Assembly: GCF_037023745.1 (NCBI RefSeq)
Contig: NZ_CP146101.1
Location: 5,968,001-6,032,000, forward strand
Length of the DNA stretch: 64,000 bases
Direction: 5' to 3'
Source: Streptomyces sp. SCSIO 30461
GTDB taxonomy: Bacteria; Actinomycetota; Actinomycetes; Streptomycetales; Streptomycetaceae
Shown here: one piece after another, positions 30,258-38,568 of the stretch
How positions within the stretch are numbered: position 1 is the stretch's first letter
Layout of the letters: every line of letters starts with the position of its first letter
Notes under the pieces: generated by a model
Databases searched by the model: none
What the model saw: the letters and a program-made list of their open reading frames with translations, nothing else
Told to the model about the DNA's origin: nothing
Translations under genes and position numbers: made by a program

Positions 30258-31286
30258 TCAGCCGAAGAAGACTCCGGCCTCCCGATAGAGCGAGGGATCG
30301 ACCGTCTTCAGCTTCGCCGTCGCCTCGGAGATCGGGACACGGACGATGTCCGTGCCTCGCAGCGCGACCATCTTCCCGAAGTCCCTGTCGCGCACCGCGT
30401 CGATCGCGTGCAGGCCGAAGCGGGTCGCGAGCCAGCGGTCGAAGGCGCTGGGGGTTCCGCCGCGCTGGACATGCCCCAGCACAGTGGTCCTGGCCTCCTT
30501 GCCGGTGCGGCGCTCGATCTCCTTGGCGAGCCACTCGCCGACGCCGGAGAGGCGCACATGCCCGAAGGAGTCGCGGGTCTCGTCCTTGAGGACCATGTCG
30601 CCGTCCCTCGGCATCGCGCCCTCGGCGACCACCACGATCGGCGCGTACGAGGCACGGAAGCGCGAGGTGACCCAGGCGCACACCTGTTCCATGTCGAAGC
30701 GCTGCTCCGGGACGAGGATGACGTTCGCGCCGCCCGCGAGGCCCGAGTGCAGCGCGATCCAGCCCGCGTGGCGTCCCATCACCTCGACAACCAGCACCCG
30801 CATATGGGACTCGGCGGTGGTGTGCAGCCGGTCGATGGCCTCGGTGGCGATACCGACCGCGGTGTCGAACCCGAAGGTGTAGTCCGTGGCGGACAGGTCG
30901 TTGTCGATGGTCTTCGGCACGCCGACGCAGTTGATCCCGTACTCGTCGGCGAGCCTGGCCGCGACTCCGAGTGTGTCCTCACCGCCGATCGCGATGAGGG
31001 CCTCCACCTCGTGCTTGGCGAGGTTCTCCTTGATCCGGCGGATGCCGTTCTCCTGCTGGAGCGGGTTGGTACGCGACGAGCCGAGGATGGTGCCGCCCCG
31101 GGGCAGGATCCCGCGCACGGCGGGGATGTCGAGCGGGACGGTGTCGCCCTCCAATGGCCCGCGCCAGCCGTCCCGGTAGCCGGTGAAGTCGTATCCGTAC
31201 TCCTGGACGCCCTTGCGGACGATGCCGCGGATGACCGCGTTCAGACCCGGGCAGTCGCCGCCCCCGGTCAGTACTCCGACCCGCAT
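30258..31286 (-). CDS. pfkA: 6-phosphofructokinase
   Basis: A 342-residue PfkA-family enzyme committing fructose-6-phosphate to glycolysis. Motifs: GVLTGGGDCPGLNAVIRG, the catalytic base in PKTIDND (Asp128), MGRHAGWIALHSGLAGGAN, and GHVQRGGTPSAFDR. The phosphoryl-donor pocket is notable. The loop reads GGEDT, with Asp104 where ATP enzymes usually have Gly, and Lys125 precedes TIDND. That pair resembles pyrophosphate-dependent enzymes. The ATG at 31286 follows GAAGGGA, so a longer in-frame extension is rejected. Confidence 0.94.
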   Translation of the reverse strand: MRVGVLTGGGDCPGLNAVIRGIVRKGVQEYGYDFTGYRDGWRGPLEGDTVPLDIPAVRGILPRGGTILGSSRTNPLQQENGIRRIKENLAKHEVEALIAIGGEDTLGVAARLADEYGINCVGVPKTIDNDLSATDYTFGFDTAVGIATEAIDRLHTTAESHMRVLVVEVMGRHAGWIALHSGLAGGANVILVPEQRFDMEQVCAWVTSRFRASYAPIVVVAEGAMPRDGDMVLKDETRDSFGHVRLSGVGEWLAKEIERRTGKEARTTVLGHVQRGGTPSAFDRWLATRFGLHAIDAVRDRDFGKMVALRGTDIVRVPISEATAKLKTVDPSLYREAGVFFG

Positions 31287-31442
31287 GGAAGTTCCCTTCG
31301 CCGTCGGTGGTGGCATAGGGGGACCACGCTAGTAGTGACCCAGGTCACTCCGGGACGGTGTGTCGGCTGAAATCCCATACAACAGGCGGCTGTCGGCGTG
31401 CGCCGGTCTGCCTCGATTCGCTCGGACGAGTGATCGGTGTGA

Positions 31443-32150
31443 TCAGGCGTCGTCCAGCCCGCGCTCGATCGCGTACCGCACAAGCTCCACGCGGTTGTGC
31501 AGCTGGAGCTTGCCGAGGGTGTTCTGCACATGGTTCTGCACGGTGCGGTGCGAGATGACGAGCCTCTCGGCGATCTGCTTGTACGACAGCCCCTTCGCGA
31601 CCAGCCGCAGCACCTCGGTCTCGCGCTCGGTGAGCTGGGGCGCCTTCGGCTGGTCGGCGCCGGTCGCCGGCACGGGCTCCGCAGCCAACCGCCGATACTC
31701 CCCCAGGACCAGCCCCGCGAGGCCGGGCGTGAACACCGGGTCGCCGACGGCGGTCCGTTGTACGGCGTCGATCAACTCCTCGGTGCTGGCCGATTTCAGC
31801 AGATAGCCGGTCGCACCCGACTTCACCGCCTCCAGTACATCCGCGTGCTCACCGCTCGCCGAAAGCACCAGCACTCTGAGGGCCGGGTTCGCCGCGACGA
31901 CTTCCTTGCAGACCTGGGCACCGGGCATCTCGGGGAGGTTGAGGTCGAGTACGAGGACATCGGGCGAGACGGCACGGGCGCGCCGCACCGCCTGCGGTCC
32001 GTCGCCGGCCGTGGCCACCACGTCGCAGCCGGCCTCCGTCAGGTCGCGGGCGACCGCGTCCCGCCACATCGGGTGGTCGTCCACGACCATGACCCGGATC
32101 GGCGCCTCCGCGGTCTCCGCCGTGTCCGGCCCATCGGTGGTCTTCGTCAT
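31443..32150 (-). CDS. macR: MacR-type NarL/LuxR response regulator
   Basis: A 235-residue response regulator. The receiver domain (about 17-135) has the acidic pocket VMVVDDHPMWRD, phosphoacceptor Asp in DVLVLDLNLPEMPG, Thr/Ser at VLVLSASGE and Lys in GYLLKSAS. The C-terminal LuxR helix-turn-helix is TEREAETV-like (LTERETEVLRLVAKGLSYKQ). Its ATG overlaps the stop of the sensor kinase gene. In S. coelicolor, from memory, the orthologous MacRS pair affects differentiation and antibiotic output; the same role here is inferred. Confidence 0.88.
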   Translation of the reverse strand: MTKTTDGPDTAETAEAPIRVMVVDDHPMWRDAVARDLTEAGCDVVATAGDGPQAVRRARAVSPDVLVLDLNLPEMPGAQVCKEVVAANPALRVLVLSASGEHADVLEAVKSGATGYLLKSASTEELIDAVQRTAVGDPVFTPGLAGLVLGEYRRLAAEPVPATGADQPKAPQLTERETEVLRLVAKGLSYKQIAERLVISHRTVQNHVQNTLGKLQLHNRVELVRYAIERGLDDA

Positions 32151-33388
32151 CGCTTCGCCTTCCCCCGTGTCCCGCGCGGGACCTTGAGCTCGACTTCCGT
32201 TCCCTGCCCCGGCACCGAGACCAGCTCGGCCGTCCCGCCGATGTCCCGCAGCCGGCCGCGGATGGACTGCGCCACTCCGAGCCTGCCCTCCCCCTCGGCC
32301 TGGGCGAGCCGCCCTTCCGGGATGCCGGGGCCGTCGTCACGTACGGTCACGATCACCTCGTGCGACCAATCCTCCACCAGGATCCAGGCCTGGGCCCCGT
32401 CACCGGCGTGCCTGCGGACATTGTCCAGGGCGGCACCGACAGCGGCTGCCAGCTCACGCGCCTCGCGCGGCGGAAGCGGCACGGGCGCACCCGGTTCGGA
32501 GAGGGTGACGCCGGCTCCGGCATACCGGGTGAGCAGGGTGCGCAGATCGCGCGGGGCCCCGTCGCCTTCGGCCCCGTCCCCCTCGTCCGCCGGGCCTCCG
32601 GGCTCGTTCACCACCCGTACCAGCGCGCCCTGGGTCTCGTCCTCCGAGACCCGTGACATGGGCAGCAGTCCGCCCAAGACCAGGGTCCGCAGGGCGACTT
32701 CCTGTTCACCCGCCATCCGGCCCAGCTCGGCGGCCTCCCCACCGAGCGCGGTGCCGCGTCGCTGCACCATCGCCAGCACCTGGAGCACGCTGTCGTGGAT
32801 GTCGCGGGCCAGCCGCTCCCGCTCGCGGGTGGCCGCCTCGATCTCCAGGGCACGAGCCAGGGTGCGTTCCGACGCGCGGGCGATCTCCACGACGTACCCG
32901 ATGCCGATCGAGGCGACCCACACCAGCAGCACGTTGTGGAAGGTGTCGCGGCTGGGCTCGCCGCGCTCGATGATGTTGGCCACCGCGACGAGCAAGGAGG
33001 CGAAACCGGCCCAGCGCCAGCCGCCCTTGATCGCGAACGCGAGGACCGACCCTGCCGTCCAGATCGACGGCAGGGTGGGCAGGTCCATCCGCTGGGCGTC
33101 GGTGTCGGCGAGCGGCGTGAGCAGGATGCCGGTGAGGGCGACGGTGATGTCGGCTGTGAGGAACCGCTTGGTGCAGCTCGCCGCATTGGCCACCTTGGGG
33201 AGGGTGACCAGGGTCCACATGCCCAGGACCGCGAGATAGGCGATGGCCACCCAAGGGCGCTCGAACCTGACGCGGCCGAAGACGAAGAGCAACACGGCGT
33301 AACCCGCCGTCAGCAGGCGGTATGCGGTCAGGGCGCGCCAAAGCGGCAGCTCGACCGACATCCGGACGACCCGCTCACGTCTGGGCAT
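32147..33388 (-). CDS. macS: MacS-family sensor histidine kinase
   Basis: A 413-residue membrane kinase. Five or six N-terminal transmembrane helices (about 15-165) precede a HisKA_3 dimerisation helix with the phosphoacceptor His (RERERLARDIHDSVLQVLAM). The HATPase domain has ALDNVRRHAGDG (N box) and VRDDGPGIPEG (G1 box). The domain order and membrane-rich sensor without an extracellular loop match the MacS family. It is translationally coupled (4-bp overlap) to its response regulator. Confidence 0.9.
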   Translation of the reverse strand: MPRRERVVRMSVELPLWRALTAYRLLTAGYAVLLFVFGRVRFERPWVAIAYLAVLGMWTLVTLPKVANAASCTKRFLTADITVALTGILLTPLADTDAQRMDLPTLPSIWTAGSVLAFAIKGGWRWAGFASLLVAVANIIERGEPSRDTFHNVLLVWVASIGIGYVVEIARASERTLARALEIEAATRERERLARDIHDSVLQVLAMVQRRGTALGGEAAELGRMAGEQEVALRTLVLGGLLPMSRVSEDETQGALVRVVNEPGGPADEGDGAEGDGAPRDLRTLLTRYAGAGVTLSEPGAPVPLPPREARELAAAVGAALDNVRRHAGDGAQAWILVEDWSHEVIVTVRDDGPGIPEGRLAQAEGEGRLGVAQSIRGRLRDIGGTAELVSVPGQGTEVELKVPRGTRGKAKR

Positions 33389-33440
33389 GTTCCCCCTCCG
33401 CCGCCCTCGCGCCCGTCTCCGGGCGGGCGGACCGGCGCTG

Positions 33441-34229
33441 TCAGGCGCCGCGCCGTTCCTCCGTGGCCTCCGTGGTGGCGTCCTCGGTGCCGGATGCCGC
33501 GGACTGCCGGGGCGCGGGCTCCTTGGCCGCTGCCTTCGCCGCCGCCTTCGCGGCCTTCTCCGCGTCCGTGATCTGGCGCTTGGCGGCGGTGGCGTAGATG
33601 TCCACGTACTCCTGACCGGAGAGCTTCATGATCTCGTACATGACCTCGTCGGTCACCGAGCGCAGGATGAAGCGGTCGTGGTCCATGCCGTGGTAGCGGC
33701 TGAAGTCGAGCGGCTTGCCGATGCGGATCCCCGGTCGCATCAGCTTGGGCAGGAGTTTCCCGGGCGGCTGGATCTTCTCGGTGTCGATCATCGCGACGGG
33801 GATGACTGGTGCGCCCGTCGCCAGCGCCACCCGGGCGAGACCGCCCGGCTTGCCGCGGTAGAGCCGCCCGTCGGGCGACCGGGTGCCCTCGGGGTAGATG
33901 CCGAACAGCTCTCCGCGCTTGATCACGTCGATACCGCTCTTGATGGCCGCCTCACCCGCGCCGCGCGCACCCGAACGGTCCACCGGGAGCTGGCCGACGC
34001 CCTTGAAGAAAGCGGCGGTCAGCTTGCCCTTCAGTCCGGGGGAGGTGAAGTACTCGGCCTTGGCGATGAAGGTCACCTTGCGGTCCAGCATCGCCGGCAG
34101 GAAGAAGGAATCCGAGAAGGACAGGTGATTGCTCGCGATGATCGCGGGCCCCTCGGCGGGGATGTTCTCGAGGCCCTCCACCCAGGGTCTGAAGGCAAGC
34201 TTCAGCGACCCTCCGAGGGAGAACTTCAT
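33441..34229 (-). CDS. plsC: 1-acyl-sn-glycerol-3-phosphate acyltransferase
   Basis: A 262-residue PlsC-family enzyme making phosphatidic acid. Motif I is NHLSFSDSFFLP (H-x4-D), motif III is YPEGTRSPDGRLYRGKPG, and IPVAMIDTEK follows. The C-terminus ends in an Ala/Lys/Glu-rich tail (KAAKAAAKAAAKE). Start choice is uncertain. ATG 34229 (MKFSLGG) is used; TTG 34244 would add LIYGA, seen in relatives; a GTG at 34328 gives unsupported sequence. A plsC is also present in the equivalent M. tuberculosis block. Confidence 0.9.
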   Translation of the reverse strand: MKFSLGGSLKLAFRPWVEGLENIPAEGPAIIASNHLSFSDSFFLPAMLDRKVTFIAKAEYFTSPGLKGKLTAAFFKGVGQLPVDRSGARGAGEAAIKSGIDVIKRGELFGIYPEGTRSPDGRLYRGKPGGLARVALATGAPVIPVAMIDTEKIQPPGKLLPKLMRPGIRIGKPLDFSRYHGMDHDRFILRSVTDEVMYEIMKLSGQEYVDIYATAAKRQITDAEKAAKAAAKAAAKEPAPRQSAASGTEDATTEATEERRGA

Positions 34230-34564
34230 GGCGCCGTAGATCAACTCGCATGCCTTCCTGGTGTCCGACGCAAAGACCTTAACCCGTACGGGTAGGACGC
34301 CCTGCCTCCCGGTGCCGCGCTGAGGCACCCTCGGACCTAGTCGGTGTCAGCGCGGTCGCGTAACGTGAAGGCACCTCCGGATCGCCGGCGGATCGACTTC
34401 GGATTCGGGTCGGGGCCTGGACCCCGCCTCGGAACCGGTCCACTGCCGAGTTCCCCCGCGGTCCTTGCGATGCCCTGCCTTTCCTTCTCGCTCTTGATCT
34501 TGATCTTGATCTTGATCGTCTTGCGATTGCCTCTCATTGCCTCTCAACGAACAGGAGACGCCCG
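34230..34564. other. Divergent promoter region between plsC and esterase genes
   Basis: About 335 bp between divergent genes. Its right part holds two adjacent tandem repeat arrays (34493-34545). No gene is supported. Promoters for both flanking genes are presumably here, but none could be read with confidence. Confidence 0.55.
34493..34545. repeat. Two adjacent short tandem arrays: (CTTGAT)x4 and (ATTGCCTCTC)x2
   Basis: Four perfect CTTGAT hexamers at 34493-34516 are followed after 9 bp by two perfect 10-bp units at 34526-34545. They end 19 bp before the GTG of the esterase gene, so they lie in its leader or core promoter. The sequence is AT-rich against the surrounding GC-rich DNA. Confidence 0.92.
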
Positions 34565-35362
34565 GTGCCGGTACTGCCTGGAGCTGAGCCCTACCACCAC
34601 GAGGGTGGCGAAGTCGGTGTCCTTCTCTGCCACGGATTCACCGGTGCCCCGCAGTCGCTGCGCCCCTGGGCGGAGTACCTGGCTGAGCGCGGACTGACCG
34701 TGTCGCTGCCGCTGCTGCCCGGCCATGGCACCCGCTGGCAGGACATGCAGCTGACCGGATGGCAGGACTGGTACGCGGAGGTGGACAGGGAACTGCGCAC
34801 GCTCACGGAGCGGTGCGGTCGGGTCTTCGTCTTCGGCCTCTCCATGGGCGGTGCGCTGACGCTGCGGCTCGCGGCCAAGCACGGCGACGCGATCAGCGGC
34901 ATCGTGCTGGTCAACCCGGCCAACAAGATGCACGGTCTTGCCGCCAAGGCGCTTCCGGTGGCCCGGTATCTGATCCCCAGCACCAAGGGCATCGCCAGCG
35001 ATATCGCCAAGGAGGGCTCGGACGAGGTCGGCTACGACCGGGTGCCGCTGCGCGCGGCGCACTCCCTGCGCGAATTCCTCAAGCTGGTGGACGGGGAACT
35101 GCCCCAGGTCACCCAGCCGATGGTGCTGCTGCACAGCCCGCAGGACCATGTGGTGCCGCCCGTCGACTCGGCCAGGATCCTCAGCCGCGTGTCGTCCCGG
35201 GACGTCAAGGAGATCCTGCTGGAACAGAGCTACCACGTGGCGACGTTGGACCATGACGCGGAGCTGATTTTCGAGGAGAGCTACGCGTTCGTCGGCCGAC
35301 TCGCTCCGGATGCCGTGAAGTCTCCGAGCGGCGGGGAGAAGGGAAGCACATCCGGTGGCTGA
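34565..35362 (+). CDS. Alpha/beta hydrolase (carboxylesterase/monoacylglycerol-lipase type)
   Basis: A 265-residue serine hydrolase with the full triad visible: nucleophile Ser in VFGLSMGGAL, Asp in LLHSPQDHVVPP, His in SYHVATLDHD. The oxyanion motif is VLLCHGFTGAPQSL. It closely matches the Est30-like carboxylesterase/thermostable monoacylglycerol lipase group, so short acyl esters or monoglycerides are likely substrates. It lies next to plsC, with a GTG start, AGGAG upstream and an 8-bp overlap with the next gene. Confidence 0.9.
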   Translation: MPVLPGAEPYHHEGGEVGVLLCHGFTGAPQSLRPWAEYLAERGLTVSLPLLPGHGTRWQDMQLTGWQDWYAEVDRELRTLTERCGRVFVFGLSMGGALTLRLAAKHGDAISGIVLVNPANKMHGLAAKALPVARYLIPSTKGIASDIAKEGSDEVGYDRVPLRAAHSLREFLKLVDGELPQVTQPMVLLHSPQDHVVPPVDSARILSRVSSRDVKEILLEQSYHVATLDHDAELIFEESYAFVGRLAPDAVKSPSGGEKGSTSGG

Positions 35363-36050
35363 GCAGCACGACGCGGACCGTGACGACCGCGACCCCGAGC
35401 CGCGGCCGATCGACGAGGAGGCCGCATGGGCGGCCATCGTCGCGGGCTACGGCGATGAGCCGGCGGATCCGCCGGGTTCCAGGCCGTTCAGATCCATCGA
35501 GGATCTGGCGCTTCCGGACGGCCTGAACGGTCCGGACCGCACACCGGAAGGGACCGACGGGCCCGACGGCCCCGACACGCCCACCACGCCCGCCAATCCG
35601 GACAAGCCGGACAAGTTCGCGAAGAGCAGGCCGTCGGCTTCCGAGGACGACGGCGGTGCCGGGGACGACGAGCGTGGCCCCGGCTCCGTCAAGCCGCTGG
35701 GCAGCTCGATCGTGTTCGCACCGGGCGTCGGTCCCGGCACGGGTCCACGCGACTACCAGGTGCCCGAGGCGAGCGACGACGACCCCGGCGATTCGGACGA
35801 GGGCCACTTCGTGCCGCCCGAGCCGCCGCCGCTGCCCGAGGCCGACACGACCGCCAAGTTCGCCTGGCTCGCTGTGATCGGCGGCCCGGTGCTGCTGCTG
35901 CTCGCCGTGCTGCTCGGCTGGAACATGACGTGGTGGCTGACCACGCTCGGGGTCGGCGGCTTCGTCGGCGGGTTCATCACCCTGGTGGCACGGATGTCGC
36001 ACGGGGACGACGAGGAGGACGACGACCCGGGGCGCGGCGCTGTGGTCTGA
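35355..36050 (+). CDS. Acidic membrane protein of unknown function
   Basis: A 231-residue protein overlapping the esterase gene by 8 bp. The first 165 residues are Asp/Pro/Gly-rich and probably disordered, opening VAEQHDADRDDRDPEPR. Two transmembrane helices follow (about 172-195 and 200-220; AVIGGPVLLLLAVLLGW, LGVGGFVGGFITLVARM), then a short acidic end. No enzyme motif was found. The topology suggests a cytoplasmic acidic domain tethered to the membrane and co-expressed with the esterase. Confidence 0.75.
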   Translation: MAEQHDADRDDRDPEPRPIDEEAAWAAIVAGYGDEPADPPGSRPFRSIEDLALPDGLNGPDRTPEGTDGPDGPDTPTTPANPDKPDKFAKSRPSASEDDGGAGDDERGPGSVKPLGSSIVFAPGVGPGTGPRDYQVPEASDDDPGDSDEGHFVPPEPPPLPEADTTAKFAWLAVIGGPVLLLLAVLLGWNMTWWLTTLGVGGFVGGFITLVARMSHGDDEEDDDPGRGAVV

Positions 36051-36068
36051 GGCAGAAACTGTCTGCCT
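36050..36068. terminator. Small hairpin between convergent genes
   Basis: Perfect 7-bp arms (AGGCAGA, 36050-36056; TCTGCCT, 36062-36068) with a 5-nt loop. It begins at the stop codon of the acidic membrane protein gene and faces the convergent endonuclease/exonuclease/phosphatase gene. Confidence 0.5.
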
Positions 36069-36076
36069 GGCCGTGC

Positions 36077-36847
36077 TCAGCCCGTCGGCACCGGGATGCG
36101 CAGAGCGGCCAGCACCGGCAGGTGGTCCGTCGCGGCCCTCAGGTCGGCCGCGCTGACGCCGGGGTGGTCCGACGGCACCCCGCAGCCGAGTACCTCGATG
36201 CCCGGCGTCGCGAAGACGGCGTCGACGCGCTTGTTCGGGGTGTCGGGTGTGAAGGTGTGCTCGCCACCCCAGGGACGCACCTGCCGGCAGTCCTGGAGCT
36301 CGGCCGCGATGCGGCGGAATCCGGGGCCGTCGGGCGGTTCGTTGATGTCCCCGGCCACGATGGCCTGCGGTACGCCCATTGCCCCGAGCCGCTCCAGCAG
36401 CAGTCCCGCCTGGGTGTAGCGCTCGGCGGCGTTCAGGCTCAGATGGCAGCCGAGCAGTCCGACCCTGGCCCGCCCGAACCGTACGACGGCGGTCGCGAAG
36501 CCCCGGCGGTGCAGGCCGGGAGTCAGTGGTAGCAATACGTCCTCGGTGCGCTCCACGGTCGCTCGCAGCGAGCAGAGCAACAGCGGCCCCGCGGCGGTGG
36601 CGCCACCCCCCAGTACGACCAGCTCGCTCTTGGCCGCGAGGCGTGCGGCGTGCTTGCGCCAGCGGAAGAAGCGCGGCGCTTCCTGGATGAACACCAGATC
36701 GGGCCGACAGGCGCGGATCACCCGGGCGAGCGCGTCCTCGTCGTCCCGCAGGGAGCGGATGTTGTAGCTGAGCGCCCGTACGACCGCGGAACCATCCGGC
36801 TCGGTACGGGAGTTGGGAAGGGTGTGGGGCTCGGGCGGCGTCGGCAT
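36077..36847 (-). CDS. Endonuclease/exonuclease/phosphatase (EEP) family hydrolase
   Basis: A 256-residue EEP-fold metal-dependent hydrolase. Conserved residues: Asn in LSYNIRSL, Glu in VFIQEAP, the Asp-x-Asn pair in VAGDINEPP and the catalytic Asp-His in RAATDHLPVLAAL. There is no signal peptide, so it is probably cytoplasmic. Substrates in this superfamily range from DNA to phospholipids and cannot be told here. The ATG at 36847 is chosen, since sequence further upstream in frame is not family-like. Confidence 0.87.
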   Translation of the reverse strand: MPTPPEPHTLPNSRTEPDGSAVVRALSYNIRSLRDDEDALARVIRACRPDLVFIQEAPRFFRWRKHAARLAAKSELVVLGGGATAAGPLLLCSLRATVERTEDVLLPLTPGLHRRGFATAVVRFGRARVGLLGCHLSLNAAERYTQAGLLLERLGAMGVPQAIVAGDINEPPDGPGFRRIAAELQDCRQVRPWGGEHTFTPDTPNKRVDAVFATPGIEVLGCGVPSDHPGVSAADLRAATDHLPVLAALRIPVPTG

Positions 36848-36967
36848 GCGGTCAAGATAGCGGGGTGCGAAGCCACCTGACCGCCGGACCGTACCGAGGT
36901 ACACGGGTGCGGTACGCGGCACTGCCGCGCAGCCGTGGCACACGGCCACCGGGCCCTGGTACACGGA

Positions 36968-37004
36968 GTGCCCGCAGTCCCCGGCTGAAGGGGACGGCGG
37001 GCAC
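36968..37004 (-). terminator. Hairpin terminator after glkA
   Basis: Fifteen-bp arms (36968-36982 and 36990-37004) pair with one mismatch around a 7-nt loop. It starts 17 bp past the stop of the minus-strand glucokinase gene. Confidence 0.85.
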
Positions 37005-37021
37005 GCGCGCGTACGAACGGG

Positions 37022-37963
37022 TCAGCCCTGGCGGGCCAGGTCGGCGGCGCCGACCATGCCTGCCCTGTTGCCGAGCTGGGCGGCGAGCACCTGGGCGTGC
37101 GGGCGCCACTGTGCCCCGATCAGCCAGCGGCGGAAGGACTTGCGGATCGGGTCGAGAACCAGATCGCCCTCGTCCGAGACACCGCCGCCGACGATGAAGG
37201 CGGACGGGTCGAACAGCGAGGCCAGGTCCGCGAGTCCGGCCCCCGCCCAGCGCGCCAGCTCGCGGAAGGAGTCGACGGCCACCTTGTCGCCCTGCCGCGC
37301 CGCCTCGCTGACATGCCTGCCTTCGATGCCCGCGGGCGTGCCGTCGCCGAGTCCGAGCAGGATCCGTGCGTTCTCCGGGGTCGCGCCCGCACGCTGCTGG
37401 GCGTACCGGACGAGGGCGCGCCCCGAGGCGTACTGCTCCCAGCAGCCCTGGCTGCCGCAACCGCACAGCAGCCCGTCCGGGACGACCCGGATGTGGCCGA
37501 ACTCCGCCGCCACGCCGAAACGGCCGCGGCGCAGCTTGTTGCCGATGATGATGCCTCCGCCCAGGCCGGTGCCGAGCGTGATGCAGATGACGTCCTCATG
37601 CCCCTGGCCGGCACCGAAGCGGTATTCACCCCACGCCGCCGCGTTGGCGTCGTTCTCCACGACGACGGGGAGGCTGACGCGCTGCTCGACCTTGTCCTTC
37701 AGCGGCTCGTGGCGCCACTGGATGTTCGGTGCGAAGAGGACGGTGGCACGCTTGTCGTCGACATAGCCGGCGGCGCCGATGCCGACCGCTTCGATGTCGT
37801 GCCCCTTACCGGCTCCGGTGACGGCCGCGCAGATCGCGTCCACGATCCCGTCGGCTGTGGGCGGAGTGGGCACCGTGTGCGTTTCGAGAATGGTGCCCTC
37901 TTCGTCAACCACGCCGGCCGCGATCTTGGTGCCGCCGATGTCGACGCCGATGGTGAGTCCCAT
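37022..37963 (-). CDS. glkA: ROK-family glucokinase
   Basis: A 313-residue ROK sugar kinase phosphorylating glucose. The ATP-phosphate loop is GVDIGGTKIAAG; sugar-site motifs are VENDANAAAWGEYRFGAG and ITLGTGLGGGIIIGNKL. The zinc motif is CGCGSQGCWEQYASG, following a His ligand in EFGHIRVVP. From memory, the S. coelicolor orthologue GlkA also mediates carbon catabolite repression, so a regulatory role is likely but inferred. The gene follows DUF5304 by 61 bp and ends at a strong terminator. Confidence 0.95.
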   Translation of the reverse strand: MGLTIGVDIGGTKIAAGVVDEEGTILETHTVPTPPTADGIVDAICAAVTGAGKGHDIEAVGIGAAGYVDDKRATVLFAPNIQWRHEPLKDKVEQRVSLPVVVENDANAAAWGEYRFGAGQGHEDVICITLGTGLGGGIIIGNKLRRGRFGVAAEFGHIRVVPDGLLCGCGSQGCWEQYASGRALVRYAQQRAGATPENARILLGLGDGTPAGIEGRHVSEAARQGDKVAVDSFRELARWAGAGLADLASLFDPSAFIVGGGVSDEGDLVLDPIRKSFRRWLIGAQWRPHAQVLAAQLGNRAGMVGAADLARQG

Positions 37964-38024
37964 ATGTCCCTCAGTTTTCGGTCGTGCCCCGCTAGGGCCA
38001 ACCGTACCCGAGGGACCCCCCGCC

Positions 38025-38501
38025 TCAGTCCAGGTCGATCTGCTCGCGCGGCCCGTCGTCGGGGCCGTCCCGCCGCTCGCCGGGTGTCCCGCCGGGCTTC
38101 TCGTCCGGGGTCACGCCCTGGGTATCGCCGCGCGTCCAGCGCCGCTCATGACCCTCGACGGCGGAGCGGTAGGCCGCGAGCAGCTCGCTTCCGGCGGCGG
38201 CGAGATGGTCGAAGACCTGCGGATTGCGCTCGATGACCGGCTCGACGGCAGCCTTGGCCTGGCTGATCATCTGCTGTACGGCACCCTGTGCCGCCATACC
38301 GAAGAGCGGGTTCTGCAATGAGGACACCCTGTCGGCCACGGCATCCATCAACTTGCGTAGCTCCTCCGCCGCGGACCCGGTGCCGCCGCCGTGCCCGTAC
38401 TGCTGCTCCCTGCGGCGGGCTCGCTCGGCCGCCAGGTCCTCGGCACACGCTTCGGCCCAGGCGTCGGCATCGGCGGCGGGACGCTCGGTGGCATCGCTCA
38501 T
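38025..38501 (-). CDS. DUF5304-family protein
   Basis: A 158-residue soluble protein. The central helical region (about 45-115; AAEELRKLMDAVADRVSSLQ, then MAAQGAVQQMISQAKAAVEPV) lies between a charged N-terminus and an acidic, disordered C-terminal tail. It matches the actinobacterial DUF5304 family. The ATG at 38501 follows CTCCAGGAGCGC (good ribosome-binding site); frame further upstream is discounted. It is downstream of the ArsA-like gene in an apparent operon that includes an SRPBCC protein. Function unknown. Confidence 0.83.
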   Translation of the reverse strand: MSDATERPAADADAWAEACAEDLAAERARRREQQYGHGGGTGSAAEELRKLMDAVADRVSSLQNPLFGMAAQGAVQQMISQAKAAVEPVIERNPQVFDHLAAAGSELLAAYRSAVEGHERRWTRGDTQGVTPDEKPGGTPGERRDGPDDGPREQIDLD

Positions 38502-38568
38502 GGCGCGCTCCTGGAGAACGGGAAGGACTGCTTGATTCCGACGGTACCCGAACGGGGCGTACCCCCGT

